Below are positions 1 to 6,567 of a DNA stretch of 64,000 nucleotides, one piece after another; positions within the stretch are counted from its first letter, which is position 1, and the number at the start of each line of letters is the position of its first letter. Below the pieces are notes generated by a model. The model worked only from the letters and a program-made list of their open reading frames with translations, had not been told where the DNA came from and did no database searches. The DNA is from Melghirimyces algeriensis (GTDB taxonomy: Bacteria; Bacillota; Bacilli; Thermoactinomycetales; DSM-45169): NCBI RefSeq assembly GCF_900182565.1, contig NZ_FXTI01000014.1:1-64000 (forward strand), read 5' to 3'. A program made the position numbers and the translations under genes.

Positions 1-123
1 GACAACCACAAAATAAAGAAATCACACGGTATAACAGGGAAAACGAACACTCTATTGTTTCCACCGATTTTTTTCTATATGATATAGGTGTCAGGGAAAC
101 CTTTTATTTTGGGCTTAAAATGG
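1..123 (+). promoter_or_regulatory. CRISPR leader (partial)
   Basis: This AT-rich stretch without a convincing ORF lies directly before the first intact CRISPR repeat. The opposite end of the array has the degenerate repeat, which marks this side as the leader where new spacers enter and where array transcription starts. The leader may begin before the window. No cas gene is visible, so the adaptation and effector genes must lie to the left, elsewhere in the genome, or be absent. Confidence 0.6.
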
Positions 124-615
124 GTTTGTATCGTACCTATGAGGAATTGAAACAAGGAATAAAGTCACCTAAAAAGTATCCTATCCCATGTTTGTATCGT
201 ACCTATGAGGAATTGAAACTGTCACAGGAGTGGTTGCAGCGGCGAAAGAAGGTCAGTTTGTATCGTACCTATGAGGAATTGAAACCGTGTTTCAAAGGGG
301 TGGAATTGAACCGGTATTGTGTTTGTATCGTACCTATGAGGAATTGAAACGATCATCACCCTTTTCAGACTTGTCATCCCCACAGCGTTTGTATCGTACC
401 TATGAGGAATTGAAACAGATAAAATAAACCCCTCCCTTTAAAGTGGGAGGAAGAGTTTGTATCGTACCTATGAGGAATTGAAACCTCTGAACGGTTGAAA
501 CAATCATATCCTGAAGTTCGTTTGTATCGTACCTATGAGGAATTGAAACCCATCTCTATGAACCGGCTCCAATGTTTCAACGTCCGTTTGTGTCGTACCT
601 ACGAGGAATTGAAAC
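124..615 (+). CRISPR. CRISPR array, 8 repeats and 7 spacers
   Basis: A 30-bp repeat starting GTTTGTATCG and ending ATTGAAAC occurs at 124, 190, 256, 321, 387, 455, 520 and 586. The first seven copies are identical. The copy at 586-615 carries two substitutions, typical of the trailer end. Spacers are 36, 36, 35, 36, 38, 35 and 36 bp. The ATTGAAAC 3' end is the usual 5' handle of type I-B and many type III crRNAs, so transcription is read left to right; the subtype cannot be fixed without cas genes. The last repeat overlaps the 3' end of the neighbouring broken glycosidase ORF on the other strand. I saw no spacer match in the adjacent phage region by eye. Confidence 0.97.
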
Positions 616-1339
616 CAAACAAAAAGCCGGATAGGAACTTTTCCCATTGACTATAGTTGTGGATAGCGATCCCCTTGAAAGACTTGCATGCTTTTTTCTG
701 CGCGTGAATGATCGAAATATCTTCTTCCGCTGCGTGAAATCCTTTTTCGTAAAAAGTAACGTATGTCGGTATTTGTTCAGTTGTTTCGATACCTATGACA
801 ATTTTAGGGTGAGATAGGTAGTCTATTTCATTTGTTGAAATATCGATAATATCATCAGCAGTATCTCTGTATGCCATGACTACAATATAATTGTACAAAT
901 CAATAATACGTTTGTAGTAATCTGACAAATTCGCAATATCTAATGAAATAGCTTCTTCAACTTCTTGAGAAGTATCAAACCAAAAAGGGATCGCCGCCCC
1001 AGATTCCAGGTTGTACTTATTTATAGTCGAGATATACTCTCGACTTGTTCGAAGCCATTGCTTCAAAACTTCCTCTCTATCCGTTACATTATTCCAATCC
1101 AAGGGGTATCTGAGTAGATATGGCTCACTATCTAACTGTATCCCTAAAAATCGTTCATTCGGAGAAACCTGATCGTTATAAGCTGTTATCTCTTTAATTT
1201 TCGAGATACATGAATTTTTGTATTCCACAAGCGCCCAATGTGGGTCCCCTAAAAGAGCATGTACTTTAATCCCTTGACCCTGTGCTTTTTTTATAAAATA
1301 CCGGTATGAATCAATTGATAAACCGGAATCCCAATGTAA
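599..1339 (-). pseudogene. Glycosidase-like protein, C-terminal part cut off by an IS
   Basis: The reading frame from 1339 down to a stop at 599-601 encodes about 246 residues resembling a TIM-barrel glycoside-hydrolase-like protein, beginning LHWDSGLSIDSYRYF and containing GIQLDSEPYLL and YIVVMAYRD. The frame stays open into the IS end up to 1423, but the codons from 1340 on are IS sequence. The N-terminal part continues on the far side of the IS at 2897: joining ...NNIY to LHWDSGL restores a sensible protein. The last codons lie in the terminal CRISPR repeat, so the natural C terminus may be altered too. Substrate is unknown, and the gene is surely inactive. Confidence 0.75.
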
Positions 1340-1480
1340 GTGAACTACATCGCCATTGAAATGGCGAGCTTCTCGCTTCATCTGGCGTGGAAACCCACAT
1401 CCATCCACGAAGGCACGTTCCATGCCTAGAATAGTTGTAATTCAAGTTGTCCGCAGACTTCAGGAACGTATCCATCTGCT
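1340..1480 (-). ncRNA. Probable omega (re)RNA of TnpB, overlapping the tnpB 3' end
   Basis: Downstream of and overlapping the tnpB stop, the minus strand folds into successive short hairpins: GGCA/TGCC, GTGGA/TCCAC, GCGAG/CTCGC and CGCCATT/AATGGCG. It ends GTAGTTCAC at the element border. This is the layout of TnpB guide RNAs, whose scaffold is the right end and whose guide is the flanking DNA. The guide here would begin TTACATTGGG at 1339 reading left. The 5' limit is a guess; the 3' border is supported by the gene rejoining. Confidence 0.6.
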
Positions 1481-2544
1481 TTTTGCAGGATATTCTTGGC
1501 GGCGTTTACATCTCTGTCTGCCACGTATCCGCAGGAACAGCGATGGGTACGTTCTTTTAAGGTTTTCTTTACGATCTGCCCACACTTTGAGCAAGCCTGT
1601 GACGTGTTGCGAGGGTCAACCAATTCTACCGATTTACCAGCCCATTCTGCCTTGTAAGTCGTGAATTGGATGAGCATCCCCCAGCTTGCGTCATGGATGC
1701 TTTTAGCGAGACTATGATTCTTGACCATGTTTGTGATCTTCAAGTCCTCAAAAACAATCAGATCATACTCGTTGACCAGAAAACGGCTGATCTTGTGGGC
1801 GGTATCTCTCCGCCTGTTCGAAATCTGTTCCCATGCCTTTGCAAGGAGAGCAACTGCCTTTTGTCTGCGGTTAGAACCTTTCTTTCTGCGGCTTACCATG
1901 CGTTGGAGGTACTTAATCTTTCGCTCCGACTTTCTAAGATACTTGGGGTGTTCAAAAAATTCACCATCTGACGTGATCGCAAGGTGTTTCACCCCTAAAT
2001 CAATGCCCACTTGTTTTCCGGTAGTTGCTTGTTTCAAAGCTTCCATCTCACAAGAAAAGCAAGCATAGTATTTACCGTTTTTCCGCTTAATGGTACATGT
2101 TTTAATGTTGCCTTCCATCTGTCTATGTAGCTTGATACGAACATTCCCGATCTTAGATAGCTTGAGGAATTTTCCTTCCAGTTTGAAACCGCTTTGAGGA
2201 TAAGTGAAGCTATCATAACGGTTCTTGCCTTGAAATCGTGGATAACCCGGATTTTCGCCTTTCTTTAATCGCCTGAAAAAGGATTGAAAAGCGAAGTCCA
2301 ATCGCTTGGCAACATGTTGCAATACCTGAGATTGAATCTGTTTGAACTCTGGTATTTCCTTCTTGAGTGCAGGAAGTTCATTGGCTTGTTTGTTGTAGTT
2401 TAGCGAGATACCACGTTTCCCATAGGCAAATTTACGCTGTTCCAACATCGAGTTGTACAACCATCGGCACATGGAAAGCGTCCATGTAATCTTATCGGCT
2501 TGCCCTTTCGTTGGTTCCAGCTTGAATTTATAGGTCTTGAGCAT
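1426..2544 (-). CDS. tnpB: TnpB RNA-guided nuclease of IS605 family
   Basis: This 372-residue protein of normal length has the N-terminal helix-turn-helix and OrfB domain (MLKTYKFKLEPT) and a RuvC-like nuclease core. The three acidic positions are visible: GIDLGVKHLAI near residue 180, VFEDLKI near 270, and ADRDVNAAKNI near 345. Between the last two lies a zinc ribbon (ACSKCG, then HRCSCG). I chose ATG 2544 over the GTG at 2553 because a GGGGGTG ribosome site lies at the right distance. The gene appears intact. Its promoter (TTGACG, 17 bp, TACAAT) is embedded in the paired palindromes shared with the divergent RHH gene. Confidence 0.95.
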   Translation of the reverse strand: MLKTYKFKLEPTKGQADKITWTLSMCRWLYNSMLEQRKFAYGKRGISLNYNKQANELPALKKEIPEFKQIQSQVLQHVAKRLDFAFQSFFRRLKKGENPGYPRFQGKNRYDSFTYPQSGFKLEGKFLKLSKIGNVRIKLHRQMEGNIKTCTIKRKNGKYYACFSCEMEALKQATTGKQVGIDLGVKHLAITSDGEFFEHPKYLRKSERKIKYLQRMVSRRKKGSNRRQKAVALLAKAWEQISNRRRDTAHKISRFLVNEYDLIVFEDLKITNMVKNHSLAKSIHDASWGMLIQFTTYKAEWAGKSVELVDPRNTSQACSKCGQIVKKTLKERTHRCSCGYVADRDVNAAKNILQKADGYVPEVCGQLELQLF

Positions 2545-2560
2545 CGTGTTCACCCCCTTT

Positions 2561-2617
2561 ATGTCGTCAACGACATTGTATCATTCCTTGCGTATGTCGT
2601 CAACGACATGGTATAAT
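2561..2617. promoter_or_regulatory. Divergent promoters overlapped by twin palindromic operators
   Basis: Two identical 16-bp sites, ATGTCGTCAACGACAT (7-bp arms), lie at 2561-2576 and 2594-2609, 33 bp apart. The leftward tnpB promoter has TTGACG (2598-2603) inside the second site, a 17-bp spacer and TACAAT (2575-2580) abutting the first. The rightward RHH promoter has TTGCGT (2588-2593) and TATAAT (2612-2617), with the second site filling its spacer. A bound repressor would block both directions. The ribbon-helix-helix protein encoded at 2636 is the obvious candidate; this is inference. Confidence 0.75.
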
Positions 2618-2635
2618 CTTTTCGAGGTGATTTGA

Positions 2636-2812
2636 ATGGCAACTAAAAAAGGTCGTGCCGAACTGCACACGACCGTAGACGCGGATCTATTGCATAGCAT
2701 TAAAAAGTTGGCCTTGGATCAGGGAACCACAAAATATGGCCAGTTCATTGAGGAAGGAATGCGGTTAGTACTTAAAAAATACGGGAAGTTGTCGGACTCA
2801 CGAGAGGGCTAA
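2636..2812 (+). CDS. Small ribbon-helix-helix protein carried by the IS
   Basis: This 58-residue ORF has ATG at 2636 behind GAGGTGATTTGA. Its sequence is a basic start, then ELHTTVDADLLHSIKKLALDQG and a helical C terminus. It matches the CopG/Arc-type ribbon-helix-helix pattern: a short strand with alternating polar residues, then two helices. It lies inside the element, divergent from tnpB, with two perfect palindromes between the two genes. The likely role is an autoregulatory repressor that also limits tnpB. It could also act like an antitoxin-type DNA-binding protein. Function is inferred from fold pattern and context only. Confidence 0.75.
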   Translation: MATKKGRAELHTTVDADLLHSIKKLALDQGTTKYGQFIEEGMRLVLKKYGKLSDSREG

Positions 2813-2896
2813 AACCCCGTCGATCATCGGTACGTGTCGGTGGTACGTCGCTTTCATCTACCCCATTGAAATGGGGAGTCTTCTCGCTCGTCACTC

Positions 2897-3033
2897 ATAA
2901 ATATTGTTGATATAGTTGTTTGAACAAATTTCCAAAATATACGCAGTATCTGACTCAATCCGGTCCGTTTTCCATAACCAAACGCCCTTTACAAAAGAAC
3001 CAAGATCAGTACCAATTTTTTTTTAATTGACAT
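2897..3033 (-). pseudogene. Glycosidase-like protein, N-terminal fragment with frameshift
   Basis: ATG at 3033 follows a good GGAG site and encodes MSIKKK, then hits a stop in frame. After a run of nine A (plus-strand T run 3016-3024), the neighbouring frame reads GSFVKGVWLWKTDRIESD and continues to NNIY at the IS border. One extra A in the run would join start and body. The gene therefore has two lesions, the IS insertion and a one-base slip at a homopolymer. Polymerase slippage could in principle correct the slip, but the IS makes that irrelevant here. Confidence 0.7.
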
Positions 3034-3086
3034 AATAACCATCTCCTATACGTTTACAAAAAACGGAAAGTTGATTACACCCGGTT

Positions 3087-3563
3087 TTACTCTTCGTGCA
3101 AATTATATGTCTCAACCAACCCAGGTTTTGTTGCTTTTCGGTACTTTTTCCTCCGTTCCTTATTACGAATCTTTGCGTTCCGGTCAATAACGATGCTCTC
3201 ATACGTATTCCACTTCCGTCGCTTCGGCGTTTTGTAATTACGTCCATCCGATCCGTATTCTTCCGCGCACTTAATTGACCTCTCTCCATTTCTACGCGTC
3301 ATCAACTGTCGTTCGCTTAAAAACGGGTACTCAGTTGATGTTTTATTACTCAATTGAGATGTAATTTCCTCCCGCAAAATGTAGTTCGTCAACCTTTCAA
3401 GCTGTATGGGGTCTGGCCGCTCCCCAATCGAAAGTACATATTCGTCCGCTAACGCCTGGATTGCGCGCATCCTGTCTGTACGGTCTTCTATACATTCGTT
3501 AATTATTTCGTTAACAATAGTCTCAAATTGCGCTTTGTAATCCTCCGTAGGATTAAATCGCAT
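3087..3563 (-). CDS. Phage protein of unknown function, basic C terminus
   Basis: This 158-residue protein has an acidic, helical N-terminal half (residues 1-80) and a lysine/arginine-rich C-terminal half with SERQLMTRR, DGRNYKTPKRRKW and KIRNKERRKKYRK. The pattern resembles hypothetical proteins found just before terminase genes in Bacillus phages, a remembered similarity and not a search result. It overlaps the downstream end of the methyltransferase gene at 3553 by 11 bp. No terminase follows; instead the broken glycosidase gene begins about 50 bp later. Function unknown. Confidence 0.7.
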   Translation of the reverse strand: MRFNPTEDYKAQFETIVNEIINECIEDRTDRMRAIQALADEYVLSIGERPDPIQLERLTNYILREEITSQLSNKTSTEYPFLSERQLMTRRNGERSIKCAEEYGSDGRNYKTPKRRKWNTYESIVIDRNAKIRNKERRKKYRKATKPGLVETYNLHEE

Positions 3564-4281
3564 CCTCCGCCCCTCCTTTCGGTGCTTCTCCGACTCTTAT
3601 ATGCGCAATCTCCACGTATTCCGGGTCCCGTTCAATCCCAACAAACGAAAAACCCTCGCGCTTTGCGGCTACGAGAGTTGAGCCGGAACCTGCAAACGGG
3701 TCTAGGACTACCCCGCCAGGTGGTGTAATCACTCTTATCAATTTTGCTAGCAACTGGACAGGTTTTTCTGTTTGATGTAGTCGTCTAGTCGGTGACACCC
3801 TTTTTTCTGTTATAACGTTCCCTGTCTTGTTGTCATAAAACTTAGGTTTTCCCTTCACCAAGTGGATAATGATCTCATGTTGTGGTCTAAAACCTCTCCC
3901 TAATCCCATTTGACTCTTGTTCCAGACAATCATATTTTGTAAGCGGAATCCACTTGATTCCAAAGCAGGCGCTAGGTGAGGATACATCCGCCAATCTGTA
4001 AATACACAAAAACTCCCGCCATCTTTTAACAGCCTGAAAGACTCTACGGCCACCGACCGCAAAAGCCACACAAGTCCTCCTGTAGTCATATTATCGTTTA
4101 TAAACCATCCAGTTTTTTTGAACTGTTTATAGGTTATCCCCTGACCTTTCGCCATTCTTTTCTGTGTTTCATTAAATCCACCCGAACAATAGGGCGGATC
4201 AGTGACAACGCTGTCTATACTGTTATCGTTCAACTCTTTCAGCTTTTTGATGCAATCACCCTGTAAGATAACGTTATTCAT
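3553..4281 (-). CDS. DNA methyltransferase, beta class (N4/N6)
   Basis: The 242-residue protein has the catalytic motif TDPPY near residue 30 and the AdoMet motif DPFAGSGST near residue 200. This DPPY-first order defines the beta class of adenine-N6 or cytosine-N4 methyltransferases. Length is normal for a solitary phage enzyme, and no restriction endonuclease gene is adjacent, so protection of phage DNA or gene regulation is the likely role. It overlaps the upstream regulator gene (4274) by 8 bp and is presumably translationally coupled. The recognition sequence cannot be read from the protein. Confidence 0.93.
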   Translation of the reverse strand: MNNVILQGDCIKKLKELNDNSIDSVVTDPPYCSGGFNETQKRMAKGQGITYKQFKKTGWFINDNMTTGGLVWLLRSVAVESFRLLKDGGSFCVFTDWRMYPHLAPALESSGFRLQNMIVWNKSQMGLGRGFRPQHEIIIHLVKGKPKFYDNKTGNVITEKRVSPTRRLHQTEKPVQLLAKLIRVITPPGGVVLDPFAGSGSTLVAAKREGFSFVGIERDPEYVEIAHIRVGEAPKGGAEDAI

Positions 4282-4675
4282 TTGTTATCACCCCGTTTGT
4301 TTTTTCGCAACCCCATCTACGATAAATCTCCGCAATTCTCTCTAATGCACCATCGTAATGTGGCGTCCCATTCAACAGATTTGTGACAGCTGCCTTTCCT
4401 ACCCCCATTAATTCCGCGGCTTCCACATGCGAGTACCCCTGCTCGTAAACATAAAAAACCACCCGTTTTTGGCGGTTTGTCAGATTCGCTTTTTCTAGCG
4501 CATTGTCTAAATCGAGTAGTATATCGCATGCTGCGTAATCTCCCGCATGGAAACGTCGTTCCCTTAGATTGTGTAAATCTCTAAGTATCTTTGCGACGCC
4601 TTCCGCAGATGATAGAGTATATTTATTTCCGTATCGTCTATGTGCGGCTTCCTTGTCATGTCTTGGCGCGCCCAT
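4274..4675 (-). CDS. Sigma-region-4-like phage regulator (ArpU/late-activator type)
   Basis: This 133-residue protein has a C-terminal helix-turn-helix of sigma region 4 type: ANLTNRQKRVVFYVYEQGY, then HVEAAELMGVGKAAVTNLLNG near residues 65-105. Proteins of this type in Gram-positive phages (ArpU, RinA and LtrC-like) activate late genes and usually sit before terminase. It shares the pattern 'A..ANLT......V......G' with the product at 9032-9325. Its start faces a divergent plus-strand promoter across repeated ATCGTTAA-type words. Late activator is inference. Confidence 0.7.
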   Translation of the reverse strand: MGAPRHDKEAAHRRYGNKYTLSSAEGVAKILRDLHNLRERRFHAGDYAACDILLDLDNALEKANLTNRQKRVVFYVYEQGYSHVEAAELMGVGKAAVTNLLNGTPHYDGALERIAEIYRRWGCEKTNGVITNE

Positions 4676-4694
4676 TTAAATATTTCGCTCCTTC

Positions 4695-4748
4695 CGTTAT
4701 AATCGTTAAATTAATCGTTGATTTAATTCGCCAATTCATCGTATAATA
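4695..4748 (+). promoter_or_regulatory. Divergent promoter region with repeated ATCGTTRA words
   Basis: A plus-strand sigma-A promoter reads TTGATT, 18 bp, TATAAT (about 4717-4746). Between it and the leftward regulator gene lie AATCGTTAAATTAATCGTTGAT repeats. The same TTAATCGTTAA word flanks the promoter at 13371-13420, so it may be an operator for one phage repressor. The binding protein is unknown. Confidence 0.5.
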
Positions 4749-4778
4749 AAGACAACAAAACTCAGGAGAGTGATTCGC

Positions 4779-4900
4779 ATGGGTAAAGTCGTAAGTCTTC
4801 ACCGACGAAACGAGTGTACGTAAAGATCGAATCCGGACCCTGGCGTGACAGCTTCCTCATGCTGAAGGATCTCGCGTCCTCCACGATCGGGAAGACGTAA
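4779..4900 (+). pseudogene. Small plus-strand gene with apparent -1 base frameshift
   Basis: ATG 4779 follows an AGGAGAG site and encodes MGKVVSLHRRNECT before a stop at 4821. The frame starting at GTG 4814 continues VYVKIESGPWRDSF to a stop at 4898, just before a strong terminator. One inserted base near 4813 would give a single 41-residue protein. The unit has its own promoter and terminator, so it is a deliberate monocistronic transcript against the main direction. It is either a decayed gene, a recoded one, or a small RNA with a chance ORF. Confidence 0.45.
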
Positions 4901-4943
4901 GAATAACCGTCAAACTCGTTAGAGTTTGACGGTTATTCTTTTA
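4901..4943 (+). terminator. Strong rho-independent terminator
   Basis: A perfect 17-bp inverted repeat (4901-4917 with 4922-4938, 4-base loop) is followed by TTTTA. It ends the small plus-strand transcript from the promoter at 4717. It may also stop minus-strand transcription leaving the methyltransferase gene at 4965, although the T run is good only on the plus strand. Confidence 0.9.
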
Positions 4944-4964
4944 TCTAACGTGAAATGTCGTCGA

Positions 4965-6152
4965 TTAGCTTGCGACTTCCTTTTCGTAATACTCCGTGAC
5001 AATCTCATCCTGCCATGTAAAGTCCCACGAGCGGCCTTCCCCGTTTCCAAGCGTTATTTCGTTCCATCGATAAGGTCCGTCCGCATATGAACGCTTAGCA
5101 TCGCGGTACCCTTCGCAATCCTCGTTAAAAAACATATAACCGTTAATACTTCCTCGATTCATCCACGAAGGAACATGTGGGTAAAGACTTGAGCGAACTA
5201 AATTCCCGTCTGTAAAATCGTCTAGCAACGCGTCTAACTGAGTACCATATTTCGCGTCGTATGTTGATTTCCCGTCCTTGCCGTAACCGATGTCTGTAAC
5301 CTCCGCCATATATGCTGGCGTTTGGCCTTCGAAGAACTTCGCAATATATTTTATTTTTCTCTTGCCGTTAAAATTATACGGACGTAAAAACTCCGGGTGC
5401 GCCCGAATTTTCTGTGCATTCGGAGTAACCTTTCGTAGGATCAAAATCTGTGTAGCTACGCCAGTGCCAACATACTGAAACGTCGTAGGTGGGAGTTTGA
5501 CTGTCGCGACGTGCCAACACGTATCGTACATAACCTGTCGCACTTTCTTAGCTGGTTCCGCGAAACTAAAATTCATCGGAAGGATGAACGCAATGTACCC
5601 ACCTGGTTTCGCCGCCTTTACCGCAAATTCAACGAATGCAAATTCCGATTTTCCCTTTGACATGTTGGTCTTTTTCGTATACTTCAGAGTCTCGAAATCA
5701 GTCCTTCCTTCGACTTCAATTGTTTCGCCAAATGGAGGATTTCCGATAACAAAATCGTAGTAGTCCCGACGTTTGTGTTCGAGTGCGTTCCCTGTGATGA
5801 CTTCCGCGTCCGGATAGATCATCGAAGCAACCTTCGCAGATGTCGTATCAAGTTCCAATCCGGTAATTTTGCAATCGTCCGGGATGTGTTCGAAGAAAAC
5901 CCCGCTACCGCAAGACGGCTCCAACACGCGGGAACCTTTCGGAATCTGTAGTGCGTCAACAATGAATTTCGCTACGTGTGTAGGCGTAAAAAAGGACCCC
6001 CCGTTAAAACCCTTCGGAAGGAGCCCACCTTGCGACGTGTAGTTTTCTTTTAGAAATTCGATATCTTCCGATGTAATGTTTTCGCGCGCCTTGTTAATGA
6101 TCTCCAGTGATTTTACGTTCGCCTGCCAGCGACTGCGTTTAACTCGACCCAT
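4965..6152 (-). CDS. DNA adenine-N6 methyltransferase
   Basis: This 395-residue protein has FTPTHVAKFIVDAL (residues about 58-72), the AdoMet motif VLEPSCGSGVFF near 80, and catalytic NPPFG near 140, an order typical of type I/IIG-like adenine-N6 methyltransferases. Regions after 150 match the methyltransferase core (PGGYIAFILPMNF), and the C-terminal third is a putative target-recognition part. No restriction subunit is nearby, so it is likely an orphan phage enzyme. A terminator lies downstream. It is transcribed with the two small genes upstream of it. Confidence 0.9.
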   Translation of the reverse strand: MGRVKRSRWQANVKSLEIINKARENITSEDIEFLKENYTSQGGLLPKGFNGGSFFTPTHVAKFIVDALQIPKGSRVLEPSCGSGVFFEHIPDDCKITGLELDTTSAKVASMIYPDAEVITGNALEHKRRDYYDFVIGNPPFGETIEVEGRTDFETLKYTKKTNMSKGKSEFAFVEFAVKAAKPGGYIAFILPMNFSFAEPAKKVRQVMYDTCWHVATVKLPPTTFQYVGTGVATQILILRKVTPNAQKIRAHPEFLRPYNFNGKRKIKYIAKFFEGQTPAYMAEVTDIGYGKDGKSTYDAKYGTQLDALLDDFTDGNLVRSSLYPHVPSWMNRGSINGYMFFNEDCEGYRDAKRSYADGPYRWNEITLGNGEGRSWDFTWQDEIVTEYYEKEVAS

Positions 6153-6178
6153 TATTCATCCTCCTTTAATTCATCTCC

Positions 6179-6382
6179 TTAATCGCTAGAATCCCATTCG
6201 TGTATAAGAGTTTTTGCGGTTGGATCGTACTTGTACGTCCCGTATGGAAAACTGAAAATGTGCTCAGACGATTCCCAGAAAGAGCGAATTATTTCATCGT
6301 CAGATATTTCGTTTGACAAAACGTCATAAATTCGCTTATTTAGCCCTCGATTATTCCCTGTTTCACTTTTCAAAATAAACAT
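6179..6382 (-). CDS. Small phage protein, unknown
   Basis: A 67-residue acidic protein with no recognised motif. Its start overlaps the stop of the membrane protein gene at 6382 by one base, and the next gene is the adenine methyltransferase 26 bp on. The sequence MFILKSETGNNRGLNKRI and a C-terminal WDSSD are all that stands out. Real expression is supported by tight packing in the minus-strand operon, not by homology. Confidence 0.5.
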   Translation of the reverse strand: MFILKSETGNNRGLNKRIYDVLSNEISDDEIIRSFWESSEHIFSFPYGTYKYDPTAKTLIHEWDSSD

Positions 6383-6567
6383 TAATCATCTCCCTCTTTT
6401 TCTTTAAATTCAACGTCCAACCCAAAAAGAATCAATGCTGACAAAAGGTATAAAAGCGCGTATTTAATATCTTGGTCGACGGCGCTAACAATTCCAAAAA
6501 GAAATAAAAATCCACTAGCAAACCCCGTCATTTTCGCCGTCTGGCGTGTCTTTTTATTTGCGTTCAT
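6382..6567 (-). CDS. Small two-helix membrane protein
   Basis: This 61-residue protein has a basic N terminus (MNANKKTRQTAKMTG), two hydrophobic segments (about 14-27 and 35-50) and an acidic tail. Its ATG overlaps the stop of the cytosine methyltransferase (ATGA type), indicating translational coupling. Small membrane proteins of this type are common in phages as superinfection-exclusion or envelope proteins, but nothing here shows the role. Confidence 0.6.
   Translation of the reverse strand: MNANKKTRQTAKMTGFASGFLFLFGIVSAVDQDIKYALLYLLSALILFGLDVEFKEKEGDD

Larger units (their letters stand above)
1340..2896 (-). mobile_element. IS605-family (IS1341-type) element without tnpA
   Basis: The boundaries come from rejoining the interrupted glycosidase gene. 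Reading the minus strand, the upstream flank ends AATATTTAT, the element begins GAGTGACGAG and ends GTAGTTCAC, and the gene resumes with TTACATTGGG. The element is about 1557 bp, has no target duplication, and sits directly 3' of TTTAT, which fits the transposon-adjacent motif of many TnpB proteins. It carries tnpB, an omega-RNA-like right end and a divergent small ribbon-helix-helix gene. Both ends hold a CCATT/AATGG hairpin in the same orientation (1351-1366 and 2861-2876), each followed by a similar CTTCTCGCT stretch. No tnpA is present, so movement would need a transposase from elsewhere. Confidence 0.8.

Noticed and set aside
120..347. 75-residue ORF through the CRISPR array
   Set aside because: It is a translation of repeats and spacers (LYRTYEELK repeated) and not a gene.
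124..585. CRISPR spacers targeting the adjacent prophage
   Set aside because: By eye no spacer or its complement matches the phage region; a proper alignment would be needed to exclude mismatched targets.
1356..2068. Plus-strand ORFs opposite tnpB
   Set aside because: They mirror the tnpB coding strand and have no ribosome sites; tnpB is intact on the other strand.
3034..3100. Left attachment site of the prophage
   Set aside because: I found no shared core of useful length between this region and 38501-38740; the left end stays unknown.
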